This document shows positions 17,761-24,829 of a DNA stretch of 64,000 nt, piece after piece. The stretch spans positions 5,518,001-5,582,000 of the forward strand of contig NZ_CP011132.1 in assembly GCF_000981805.1 (NCBI RefSeq). The letters run 5' to 3'. Both the position numbers and the translations under genes were made by a program. The notes below the pieces were generated by a model, which saw only the letters and a program-made list of their open reading frames with translations, searched no databases and was not told the origin of the DNA. The stretch is from Citrobacter amalonaticus Y19 (lineage in GTDB: Bacteria; Pseudomonadota; Gammaproteobacteria; Enterobacterales; Enterobacteriaceae). Within the stretch, counting starts at the first letter, position 1. Each line of letters begins with the position of its first letter.

Positions 17761-18666
17761 GGTGATGGAGACAGGGAATTCGGCTTCAATCTCGCGGATG
17801 CAGGTCGGGCTGGTGACGTTAATCTCGGTCAGACGATCGCCAATGATGTCCAGACCGACAAAAATCAGCCCTTTGGCTTTCAGCGTGGGTCCGATACGGC
17901 GCGCGATTTCCCAGTCGCTGTCGGTTAACGGACGCGGTTCGCCACGACCGCCAGCGGCCAGATTGCCACGGGTTTCACCACCCTGCGGAATACGCGCCAG
18001 GCAGTACGGCACCGGTTCGCCATCGACGACCAGCACGCGCTTGTCACCATCTTTAATGGCGGGCAGATAGTTCTGCGCCATGCAGTAGCGGGTGCCATGT
18101 TCGGTCAGGGTTTCCGTAATCACGCCGAGGTTCGGGTCGCCTTCTTTAACGCGGAAGATTGACGCGCCGCCCATACCGTCCAGCGGCTTGAGAATAATAT
18201 CGCTGTGCTTGTGCCAGAACGCCTTCAACTGTGCTTTGTTGCGGGTGACCAGCGTTTCCGGCGTCAGGTCTGAGAACCAGGCGGTGAACAGTTTTTCGTT
18301 ACAGTCGCGCAGGCTCTGCGGTTTGTTGACGATAAGCGTTCCTTTCTCTTCCGCGCGTTCCAGAATATAGGTGGCGTAGATGAACTCGGTATCAAATGGC
18401 GGATCTTTACGCATCAAAATGACGTCGAGGGCGTCCAGCGGCAGATCCTGCTCGCCGGTAAACTCATACCATTTGTCGTAGTTCTGTTCGACGCTCAGAG
18501 TACGCGTGCGGGCGCGGGCTTCACCGTTAATCAGATAAAGATCGGCCATCTCCATATAATGAAGTTCGTAACCACGACGTTGCGCTTCCAGCAGCATAGC
18601 GAAGCTGGAATCTTTCTTGATATTGATGCTTGCGATGGGGTCCATCACGATGCCGAGCTTGATCAT
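17719..18666 (-). CDS. gshB: Glutathione synthetase
   Basis: ATP-grasp ligase joining gamma-glutamylcysteine and glycine to make glutathione. It has 315 residues, about the E. coli length, beginning MIKLGIVMDPIASINIKKD. Nucleotide-binding motifs are PLDGMGGASIFRV and the metal-binding EINVTSPT near the C-terminus. Its last 15 or so codons are the source of the degenerate copies in the adjacent array. It is preceded in the same direction by rsmE with a 12-base gap, the usual rsmE-gshB-yqgE-ruvX order. Confidence 0.97.
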   Translation of the reverse strand: MIKLGIVMDPIASINIKKDSSFAMLLEAQRRGYELHYMEMADLYLINGEARARTRTLSVEQNYDKWYEFTGEQDLPLDALDVILMRKDPPFDTEFIYATYILERAEEKGTLIVNKPQSLRDCNEKLFTAWFSDLTPETLVTRNKAQLKAFWHKHSDIILKPLDGMGGASIFRVKEGDPNLGVITETLTEHGTRYCMAQNYLPAIKDGDKRVLVVDGEPVPYCLARIPQGGETRGNLAAGGRGEPRPLTDSDWEIARRIGPTLKAKGLIFVGLDIIGDRLTEINVTSPTCIREIEAEFPVSITGMLMDAIESRLQK

Positions 18667-18678
18667 TATTCTTCTCCG

Positions 18679-19410
18679 TTAGCCCAGATCGCCAAATCGC
18701 ACCTGAAGCGCGGTAATGGCGGTGAGCGCAGTTGTCTCAGTACGCAGAACGCGAGGTCCTAACAGAATATCAGTAAACTGATAGCGTGCGGTCATGGCAA
18801 TTTCCTCTGCCGACAGCCCACCTTCCGGGCCAATCAACAGACGAACGCGCTCAACCGGCAGCGGCAATGTGTTTATGCTGTCGCTGGCGCGGGGATGGAG
18901 GTTTAGCTTCAACCCCTCGTCCTGTTCGGCACACCAGTCTTCCAGACTCATGGCCGGACGAATCTCCGGCACCCGGTTGCGACCACACTGTTCGCAGGCG
19001 GCAATGGCGATTTTCTGCCACTGCTGGAGCTTCTTGTTCAGACGTTCACTGTCCAGTTTAACGCCGCAGCGCTCAGAAAAAAGTGGCGTAATGAGGCTTA
19101 CACCCAGTTCGATCGATTTCTGGATAGTGAACTCCATCTTCTCGCCGCGCGACATGACCTGACCAAGATGGATGTGCAGCGGTGATTCACGATCGTCAAT
19201 CTCGCCACTGAGTACTTTCACGTCCACGCTTTTCTTGCTGGCGTGGGTGATTTCAGCAGCGAAAACCTGATTGCTGCCATCAAACAGTTGCAGTTCCTGG
19301 CCCGGCCCCATCCGCAGGACGCGTCCGATATGGTTGGCGGCATCTTCGCACAGGGAAATCTGGCTGCCGGCGGTGATGGGCTCTGGGTGATAAATGCGGG
19401 GAATGCGCAT
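18679..19410 (-). CDS. rsmE: 16S rRNA (uracil-1498-N3)-methyltransferase RsmE
   Basis: SPOUT-class methyltransferase modifying U1498 of 16S rRNA. It has 243 residues with an N-terminal PUA-like domain (MRIPRIYHPEPI) and the knotted SAM site LLIGPEGGLSAEE and ILLGPRVLRTETTALTA. It is followed by gshB and preceded by endA on the same strand, with a gap of about 80 bases. Confidence 0.96.
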   Translation of the reverse strand: MRIPRIYHPEPITAGSQISLCEDAANHIGRVLRMGPGQELQLFDGSNQVFAAEITHASKKSVDVKVLSGEIDDRESPLHIHLGQVMSRGEKMEFTIQKSIELGVSLITPLFSERCGVKLDSERLNKKLQQWQKIAIAACEQCGRNRVPEIRPAMSLEDWCAEQDEGLKLNLHPRASDSINTLPLPVERVRLLIGPEGGLSAEEIAMTARYQFTDILLGPRVLRTETTALTAITALQVRFGDLG

Positions 19411-19489
19411 AGTTAAAAATCCGCGTCATCTCCCCACGCAGGCTCGCCGCGCGGGGTAAGGGGTTAATCAATTATCCCGCTAGTGTAGG

Positions 19490-20197
19490 TTAGCTCTTTT
19501 GCGCCTGGCAAGCGCGTTGCACGTAAGGGTTGTGGTTTCCCTGAATCTTCGCAATCCGGTCGTCGCGCTCACATTCCCAGTCGGTAACCGGATACCTCTT
19601 GTTCCAGGCGTTGAAAAGCTGGGTTTGCTGGCGGGAAAGCGTCAGGTTGTACTGGTCGCGCATATAAAAATAGGTCCGCGCAATCGCGCCGCGCGCGCGG
19701 GCTGGCGGCTCGGCGATCTTTTCTTTGAAATCGACTTTCATGGCGCACTGCCCGTACTGACCTTCGCCGCCGTTCCACTGGCTGTACATGAAGTTACCGC
19801 GATCGCCATTCACCTCACCCACGGCGGGTTGTAGGTTGTGCATGTCGCTTTCCATTTTGCGATAAACCGGATCTTTGGCGCAGTTTTTACGCCCACCGTC
19901 CTGCCAGCACTGGCGTTGATGACCAAACTGCCATGCCGGAACCACGTGTTCCCATTCGATTCGGCTGGCGCGGTTCTCGTTCTTTCGCACTTTATAGCCA
20001 CAGGAGTCGAGATCGACGACCCCTTTCTTGCCCTGCCAGTTGATTTTGCATCCACAATAGAAGTCACCAGGAACATCGGCGTTAACCTTGACGCCTGCGG
20101 TCTTTGCCTGTGAAAAACTGTTAATGCCAGCGGCCAACGTCTGGCCTGAAAGAGCTACCGTAAAAAGGGCGGCAGCCAAAGAAAGATGACGGTACAT
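19490..20197 (-). CDS. endA: DNA-specific endonuclease I
   Basis: Periplasmic non-specific DNA endonuclease. It has 235 residues from the second ATG of an MM pair at 20197 (MYRHLSLAAALF), matching E. coli length; the frame extends to 20254 without a signal-like sequence. The signal peptide is cleaved after LAA. The beta-beta-alpha metal active site is visible in RIEWEHVVPAWQFG, and the cysteine-rich core is typical of the family. Confidence 0.96.
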   Translation of the reverse strand: MYRHLSLAAALFTVALSGQTLAAGINSFSQAKTAGVKVNADVPGDFYCGCKINWQGKKGVVDLDSCGYKVRKNENRASRIEWEHVVPAWQFGHQRQCWQDGGRKNCAKDPVYRKMESDMHNLQPAVGEVNGDRGNFMYSQWNGGEGQYGQCAMKVDFKEKIAEPPARARGAIARTYFYMRDQYNLTLSRQQTQLFNAWNKRYPVTDWECERDDRIAKIQGNHNPYVQRACQAQKS

Positions 20198-20288
20198 CAT
20201 GAACTCCGTATCAAAACGAGCCCGCAACGTAACGAAAGTTGATATGTGATGCAATCAGCCAGATCAGGAAAGTTCCTGATAGTTCTGA

Positions 20289-20789
20289 TTATTTAAGCGG
20301 CACTAAGGGTTCGCCGCAGTGAACGCAGCGGTAGGTGGCTTCGCCACGCACAACACGATTATGGCGACGGATAGTTAACTGATGCTCCTGACACCGACAG
20401 CGGTAAGGGAAAGTGTTGCGGCGTACCGATTCGAGTTCGAACTGGTGCGTGCGGCGTGCGGGGACGCCGAGCACGCTTTCCATCATCCACTTCCACTCTT
20501 TACCGTGCGGCGCAACCCGGCCAAATCGCTTCCACACCAGTAAATGCGCCAGTTCGTGCGGTACCACTTCCTCGATAAACGCCTCGACGTTTTCCATCAA
20601 TAGCACCGGATTGAGGCGAATTTCGTAACTCTCCAGCCAGGCGGTGCCGGCAGAGGTGCCGCGCTGCTGATACACCAGCTTTGGTTCGGGATAACTGCGG
20701 CCAAGCTTCAGGTTAGCCTGAGCGAGATTTTCCCGCAGGCTGCGCATAACGGCTTGCTGGACGGCGATAGGGAGACGGGCGGTTTTCAT
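20289..20789 (-). CDS. sprT: SprT family zinc metalloprotease-like protein
   Basis: The product has 166 residues from the ATG at 20789 (MKTARLPIAVQQAVM), trimmed from a longer frame. The HExxH motif appears as VPHELAHLLVW, with a third ligand expected in HGKEW, and a C-terminal zinc-ribbon pair RCRC and RCVHCG is present. It is related to the protease domain of SPRTN, which degrades DNA-protein crosslinks; the bacterial role is less well defined. It lies between galP and endA on the same strand. Confidence 0.95.
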   Translation of the reverse strand: MKTARLPIAVQQAVMRSLRENLAQANLKLGRSYPEPKLVYQQRGTSAGTAWLESYEIRLNPVLLMENVEAFIEEVVPHELAHLLVWKRFGRVAPHGKEWKWMMESVLGVPARRTHQFELESVRRNTFPYRCRCQEHQLTIRRHNRVVRGEATYRCVHCGEPLVPLK

Positions 20790-20866
20790 AACGGCAGAGA
20801 ATAGTGCGACAGGGACGGGACTGCAAGAGGAAGACGTCCTCCCGTGGGGAGGACGCAAAGGGCGGA

Positions 20867-22261
20867 TTAATCGTGCGCGCCGATTTCGCGCAGCTTACGA
20901 CCTTTCATCAGGTTACGTTCGATGTGTTCCAGCGAGACGTGTTTGGTTTCCGGAACCAGCCACAGCGTCAGCAGGATAAACAGCACATTCAGACCCGCGT
21001 AGACCCAGAAGGTATTCGCGTTACCGAGGTTTTGCAGCATGGTCAGGAACGTCGCGCCGACAATCATGTTGGCAATCCAGTTGGTGGCGGTCGAGCAGGT
21101 GATACCGAAGTCGCGGCCTTTCAGCGGCTGGATTTCAGAACACAACACCCAAATCAGCGGACCGGCACTCATGGCGAAACCAATGATGAACATCAGCAGC
21201 ATCGCGATAGCAAAGTACTGCGCGGACGGCGAGTGGATGCCGACATGCATCATCGTCCCGAGGATCCCCATTCCGGCCGCCATCACCAGGAAGCCCAGCG
21301 TCAGCGTCGGTTTACGACCCCAGCGGTCAACCAGGCCAATCGCGATAAAGGTGGCCAGCACGTTGGTCAGACCGACAATCACGGTGCCCCACATCTGCTC
21401 GGACGTATTGGTGTAACCCGCCATTTCAAAGATTTTTGGCGCGTAATACATGATGACGTTCATCCCGGTGAACTGCTGCATCACCTGCAACAGCACGCCA
21501 AGGAACACTGCACGACGGAAGTTGCTGTTCTCTTTGAACAGCGCCCAACCGCTTTGTTTCACCTGCAAACTTTCGCGGATCTCATCTAACTCGCGTTTGG
21601 CTTCCGCGCTGGTATCACGCAGACGTAGCAGCACGCGTTCGGCATCGACAAAGCGACGTTTCGCGGCAAACCAGCGCGGGCTGTCCGGCAGGAAGAAGAC
21701 GCCGATCAGCAGCAGAATTGCCGGGATGATAATCACGCCCAGCATCCAGCGCCATGCGCCGCTGTAGCTGAAGGCGGTATCTGACAGATAGGCGCCGAGG
21801 ATCCCGATGGTGATCATCAACTGGTACATAGAGATCATGCTGCCGCGAATTTTTTCCGGTGCGATCTCAGACAGGTACAGCGGGGCGGTGTACGAGGCTA
21901 CGCCGACGGCCAGCCCCAGCAGAACGCGGGAGAGGATCAGCACTTCAACGTTCGGCGCCGCAGCGGAGAACAGGGACCCGGCAACAAACAGAATCGCGCC
22001 GATCATCAGGCTTTTCTTACGCCCGAGCCTGAAGGAGAGCCAGCCGCTGCCGACGGCACCGACCGCTGCGCCAAACATCATGGAGCTAACGACCCACTCC
22101 TGGGTGTGGGCGGAGATCTGGAATTCATCCGTGATAAACGGTAATGCGCCAGCGATAACGCCGATATCCAGGCCAAAAAGTAATCCTGCCAGGGCTGCAA
22201 GGAAGCAGACAAAAAAAGTCATCGCCTTATTGGAACGCCCCTGTTTTTTATTGTCAGGCAT
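20867..22261 (-). CDS. galP: Galactose:H+ symporter GalP
   Basis: Sugar porter of the major facilitator superfamily, 464 residues with 12 predicted helices, importing D-galactose (and glucose) with protons. Family motifs are GRKKSLM between helices 2 and 3, PDSPRWFAAKRR before the central loop, QQFTGMNVIMYY in helix 7 and DRWGRKPTL. A CRP site and two GalR/GalS operators upstream match its known isorepressor control. Confidence 0.98.
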   Translation of the reverse strand: MPDNKKQGRSNKAMTFFVCFLAALAGLLFGLDIGVIAGALPFITDEFQISAHTQEWVVSSMMFGAAVGAVGSGWLSFRLGRKKSLMIGAILFVAGSLFSAAAPNVEVLILSRVLLGLAVGVASYTAPLYLSEIAPEKIRGSMISMYQLMITIGILGAYLSDTAFSYSGAWRWMLGVIIIPAILLLIGVFFLPDSPRWFAAKRRFVDAERVLLRLRDTSAEAKRELDEIRESLQVKQSGWALFKENSNFRRAVFLGVLLQVMQQFTGMNVIMYYAPKIFEMAGYTNTSEQMWGTVIVGLTNVLATFIAIGLVDRWGRKPTLTLGFLVMAAGMGILGTMMHVGIHSPSAQYFAIAMLLMFIIGFAMSAGPLIWVLCSEIQPLKGRDFGITCSTATNWIANMIVGATFLTMLQNLGNANTFWVYAGLNVLFILLTLWLVPETKHVSLEHIERNLMKGRKLREIGAHD

Positions 22262-22326
22262 TATGCCCTCCGGTTGGGTTATCAGTTTTGTTGATAATTA
22301 GGGTAGGTGAGTACGACGTAAAAATA

Positions 22327-22361
22327 TGTGACTGTTATCACGTTAGTGTAATCGGTTACAC
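22327..22361. promoter_or_regulatory. CRP site and GalR/GalS operator of galP
   Basis: TGTGA-CTGTTA-TCACG at 22327-22342 is a near-consensus CRP site. GTGTAATCGGTTACAC at 22346-22361 is a perfect 16-bp gal operator. They are adjacent, about 66 and 85 bases upstream of the galP start, the classic arrangement for cAMP activation with galactose-relieved repression. Confidence 0.88.
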
Positions 22362-22527
22362 TGAGTGTGGACTGTCAGTTTTATTAACGCTCTGAAAATA
22401 TAGTGTTAATTCTGTTGATGTGCATCCCGTTTGGCGCAGTTTCAGACTTAACTGAAATAAAATGTAACAGCAGATGAATGCAGAACATGAAAAGGGATTA
22501 ATCTGAAAGCGAGGCTTTTCTAGGTTG

Positions 22528-22543
22528 GTGTAAGCGGTTTCAT
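22528..22543. promoter_or_regulatory. Second GalR/GalS operator upstream of galP
   Basis: GTGTAAGCGGTTTCAT matches the gal operator consensus except for the last two positions. It is 182 bases upstream of the first operator, a spacing that would allow looping between two repressor dimers. Confidence 0.7.
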
Positions 22544-22555
22544 TTGGCGGGTTTT

Positions 22556-22693
22556 GCCGGATGGCGCTGCGCTTATCCGGCCTACGGATCAATGGGACTA
22601 CGGTTTGTCGTTTTTTGCCGGGTGGCGGTTGCGCCTTACCCGGCCTATGAGTCCAGGGGTTGTAGGTCGGGTAAGGCGCAACCGCCACCCGAC
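22556..22693. repeat. REP/BIME cluster between galP and metK
   Basis: There is one REP unit (22556-22585) and then two inverted units sharing a GCCGGGTGGCGGTTGCGCC-type stem (22617-22650 and 22661-22693). The last two can pair with each other as a long inverted repeat. Together with the galP operators and the metK terminator they fill the approximately 500-bp galP-metK gap. Confidence 0.85.
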
Positions 22694-22716
22694 AGATGCC
22701 TCGCGCAGAAATGCAA

Positions 22717-22739
22717 AAGGCCAGCACGAGGCTGGCCTT
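22717..22739 (-). terminator. Rho-independent terminator of metK
   Basis: A 9-bp stem (AAGGCCAGC / GCTGGCCTT) with a 5-base loop. Read on the minus strand it is followed by TTGCAT, 20 bases past the metK stop. Confidence 0.8.
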
Positions 22740-22759
22740 AAGTTACGGATGTCGGTCGC

Positions 22760-23914
22760 TTATTTCAGACCGGCAGCCTCGCGCAGTACCTGCGCTTTGT
22801 CGGTTTTTTCCCACGGGAAATGTTCGCGACCAAAGTGACCGTAAGCGGCGGTCTCTTTGTAGATCGGGTGCAGCAGATCCAGCATCTGAATCAGGCCGTA
22901 CGGACGCAGGTCGAAGAACTCGCGAACCAGCAGCGTCAGTTGCTCAGTAGGCACTTTCTCGGTACCGAAGGTTTCCACCATGATGGACGTTGGTTCTGCC
23001 ACGCCGATCGCGTAGGAAACCTGAATTTCACAGCGATCGGCCAGACCTGCGGCAACGATGTTTTTCGCGACATAGCGTCCAGCGTAGGCCGCAGAGCGGT
23101 CAACTTTCGATGGATCTTTACCGGAGAATGCGCCGCCGCCGTGACGCGCCATGCCGCCGTAGGTATCAACGATGATCTTACGACCGGTCAGACCGCAGTC
23201 ACCCATTGGCCCGCCGATAACAAAACGGCCGGTCGGGTTGATGAAGAATTTGGTGGCAGAGTTCAGCCATTCGGTCGGCAGAACCGGCTTGATGATCTCT
23301 TCCATCACCGCTTCTTTCAGTGAGGCCTGATCGATATCTTCCGCATGCTGGGTGGAGAGCACTACAGCATCGATGCCGACAATTTTGCCGTCGTCGTACT
23401 GGAACGTGACCTGGCTTTTCGCATCCGGACGCAGCCACGGCAGGGTACCGTTCTTACGCACTTCAGCCTGACGCTGCACCAGACGGTGTGCGTAGGTGAT
23501 CGGCGCGGGCATCAGTACCTCGGTTTCGTTGGTGGCATAGCCAAACATCAGGCCCTGGTCGCCTGCGCCCTGTTCCAGCGGATCGGCACGGTCAACGCCC
23601 TGGTTGATATCCGGGGACTGCTTACCAATGGCGCTCAGGACAGCACACGAGTTGGCATCAAAGCCCATGTCGGAATGCACATAGCCAATTTCGCGCACGG
23701 TGTTACGTGTGATCTCTTCGATATCAACCCATGCGCTGGTGGTGATTTCACCGCCGACTAAAACCATGCCGGTTTTTACGTAGGTCTCACACGCGACGCG
23801 CGCTTTCGGATCCTGTTCCAGAATAGCATCCAGCACGGCATCAGAGATTTGGTCAGCGATTTTGTCAGGATGCCCTTCTGATACGGACTCGGACGTAAAA
23901 AGGTGTTTTGCCAT
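22760..23914 (-). CDS. metK: S-adenosylmethionine synthetase
   Basis: Makes SAM from methionine and ATP; essential. It has 384 residues as in E. coli. Signature motifs are ESVSEGHPDKIADQ, the ATP site GAGDQGLMFGYA and the P-loop-like GGGAFSGKDPSKVD. SAM from this enzyme also feeds polyamine synthesis downstream of the nearby spe genes. Candidate MetJ boxes lie about 120-145 bases upstream, in line with its place in the MetJ regulon. Confidence 0.98.
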   Translation of the reverse strand: MAKHLFTSESVSEGHPDKIADQISDAVLDAILEQDPKARVACETYVKTGMVLVGGEITTSAWVDIEEITRNTVREIGYVHSDMGFDANSCAVLSAIGKQSPDINQGVDRADPLEQGAGDQGLMFGYATNETEVLMPAPITYAHRLVQRQAEVRKNGTLPWLRPDAKSQVTFQYDDGKIVGIDAVVLSTQHAEDIDQASLKEAVMEEIIKPVLPTEWLNSATKFFINPTGRFVIGGPMGDCGLTGRKIIVDTYGGMARHGGGAFSGKDPSKVDRSAAYAGRYVAKNIVAAGLADRCEIQVSYAIGVAEPTSIMVETFGTEKVPTEQLTLLVREFFDLRPYGLIQMLDLLHPIYKETAAYGHFGREHFPWEKTDKAQVLREAAGLK

Positions 23915-24034
23915 GTTTTATTTCACCTAAGGAGAATTTGGTTAGCTCAAACTGTTGTGTGGAAAAGCCAAAGCAGAAGATTCTACCAAGGCCTGCAGGT
24001 TAGTGACACTGGCAGTCTGAGTGTTAATCAGTAT

Positions 24035-24058
24035 GGATGGATTAACATCTGGATGGCT
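24035..24058 (-). promoter_or_regulatory. Candidate MetJ operator of metK
   Basis: Read on the minus strand, three consecutive 8-mers (AGCCATCC, AGATGTTA, ATCCATCC) match the met box AGACGTCT at 5, 5 and 4 positions. Location about 120 bases upstream of metK fits an operator. MetJ sites are degenerate, so confidence is limited. Confidence 0.4.
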
Positions 24059-24218
24059 ATTTTAGGTCACTTCTTCACCCGATTTCCACTATTTTTTGAA
24101 TCAGGTCTCACTGTGTTGAAAACGCTGGTGGAAATTTTTGCAGACACTGCTGGCAATGTGCGCATTTATGTTTTGCTTTTTTACCGTGTTGTCGGTATAA
24201 AACGCGGCGCGCGGCTCA

Positions 24219-24340
24219 TATCCGTCATACTTCAAGTTGCATGTGCGTTGGCTTCCTCGTTCGCCCCAGTCACTTACTCATGTAAGCTCCCGGGGACTCA
24301 CTGCGTTGCCGCCTTCCTGCAACTCGAATTATTTTGGATA
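24219..24340. repeat. ERIC element
   Basis: This 122-bp sequence has imperfect inverted ends (TATCCGTCATACTTCAAG and GAATTATTTTGGATA). Its central palindromic core contains ATGTAAGCTCCCGGGGACTC and CCCCAGTCACTTACTC, which closely match the conserved sequences to which the ERIC1R and ERIC2 typing primers were designed. It lies between the metK promoter and the speA leader. Confidence 0.9.
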
Positions 24341-24452
24341 GACAAAAAGCACACGACGTTTTCTTCGTGTCGCCACTTCCAGCCGGGTTAAAACGTAGCT
24401 TTGGCTTGTGGGTTCGTTCCTGATGGAGCGACCGTGGAGGTGATAAGAGATA

Positions 24453-24596
24453 ATGAACCGTTGTATTCTGCTGAATCTGTCGCACCGTTCTGGTGTGTGT
24501 CTGTCCCCCGCAATTTGCATCTCTGCTTTGCATACCTGCCGATGTTATACCCATCTCGGCGCTTCTCAGGACTCCAGAGCCGGTAACAGGCACTAA
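24453..24596 (+). CDS. Candidate 47-codon leader peptide upstream of yqgB-speA
   Basis: The frame starts at an ATG eight bases after GGAGGTGAT, a near-perfect anti-SD match, and reads MNRCILLNLSHRSG.. to ..SRAGNRH. It contains six arginine codons: two early CGT, one AGA, one CGA, one AGG and a third common one is absent; the last three arginines use the rare CGA, AGA and AGG codons, two of them within six codons of the stop. A terminator-like hairpin begins 16 bases after the stop. This layout resembles an attenuation leader for arginine decarboxylase, but there is no evidence of translation and an overlapping frame ending at 24586 is also open. Confidence 0.35.
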   Translation: MNRCILLNLSHRSGVCLSPAICISALHTCRCYTHLGASQDSRAGNRH

Positions 24597-24612
24597 GGAC
24601 TGAACAAGGGCG

Positions 24613-24634
24613 CTCTTGTGTAAACAAGAGTTTT
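24613..24634 (+). terminator. Terminator-like hairpin in the speA leader
   Basis: A perfect 7-bp stem (CTCTTGT / ACAAGAG) with a GTAA loop is followed by TTTTCTC. It lies between the candidate leader peptide and yqgB. A second hairpin (CCGAACT / AGTTCGG, 24647-24670) follows at once and could be part of an alternative fold. Confidence 0.55.
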
Positions 24635-24689
24635 CTCGTGGTTTCGCCGAACTGTCATACGTAAGTTCGGTTACGTGTTTTACAATGAT

Positions 24690-24821
24690 ATGAAAAAGAA
24701 ACCGGTCGCTCAGGCGGAGTACCAGCACGTTATGCTGGGAAATCCGACTGTTTATGGGTTGTTATCGCCTCTTCGGATTGCGATAGTAGTCAACTGTTTT
24801 ACACTTGTTACTAAAATTTGA
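24690..24821 (+). CDS. yqgB: Small protein YqgB
   Basis: The product has 43 residues, starting MKKKPVAQAEYQHVML and ending in a hydrophobic IAIVVNCFTLVTKI. It matches E. coli YqgB, also 43 residues with the same start and VVNCFTL end. It stops 8 bases before the speA start and is probably cotranscribed. E. coli YqgB has been described in connection with acid stress, but its mechanism is unclear. The ribosome site is weak. Confidence 0.85.
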   Translation: MKKKPVAQAEYQHVMLGNPTVYGLLSPLRIAIVVNCFTLVTKI

Positions 24822-24829
24822 GGTTCGCT

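Larger units (their letters stand above)
23915..24452. other. metK upstream region without a convincing gene
   Basis: This stretch carries the metK promoter region, candidate MetJ boxes and an ERIC element. Open frames of up to about 160 codons on either strand (for example 23903-24391) cross the ERIC element, have no good ribosome site and do not look like proteins. The old E. coli annotations yqgC and yqgD fall in the equivalent place and are generally doubted. Confidence 0.6.

Noticed and set aside
24270..24728. 152-codon minus-strand frame over the speA leader
   Set aside because: It begins inside the ERIC element and opposes yqgB, with no ribosome site. It could be noise, although the region itself is structured.
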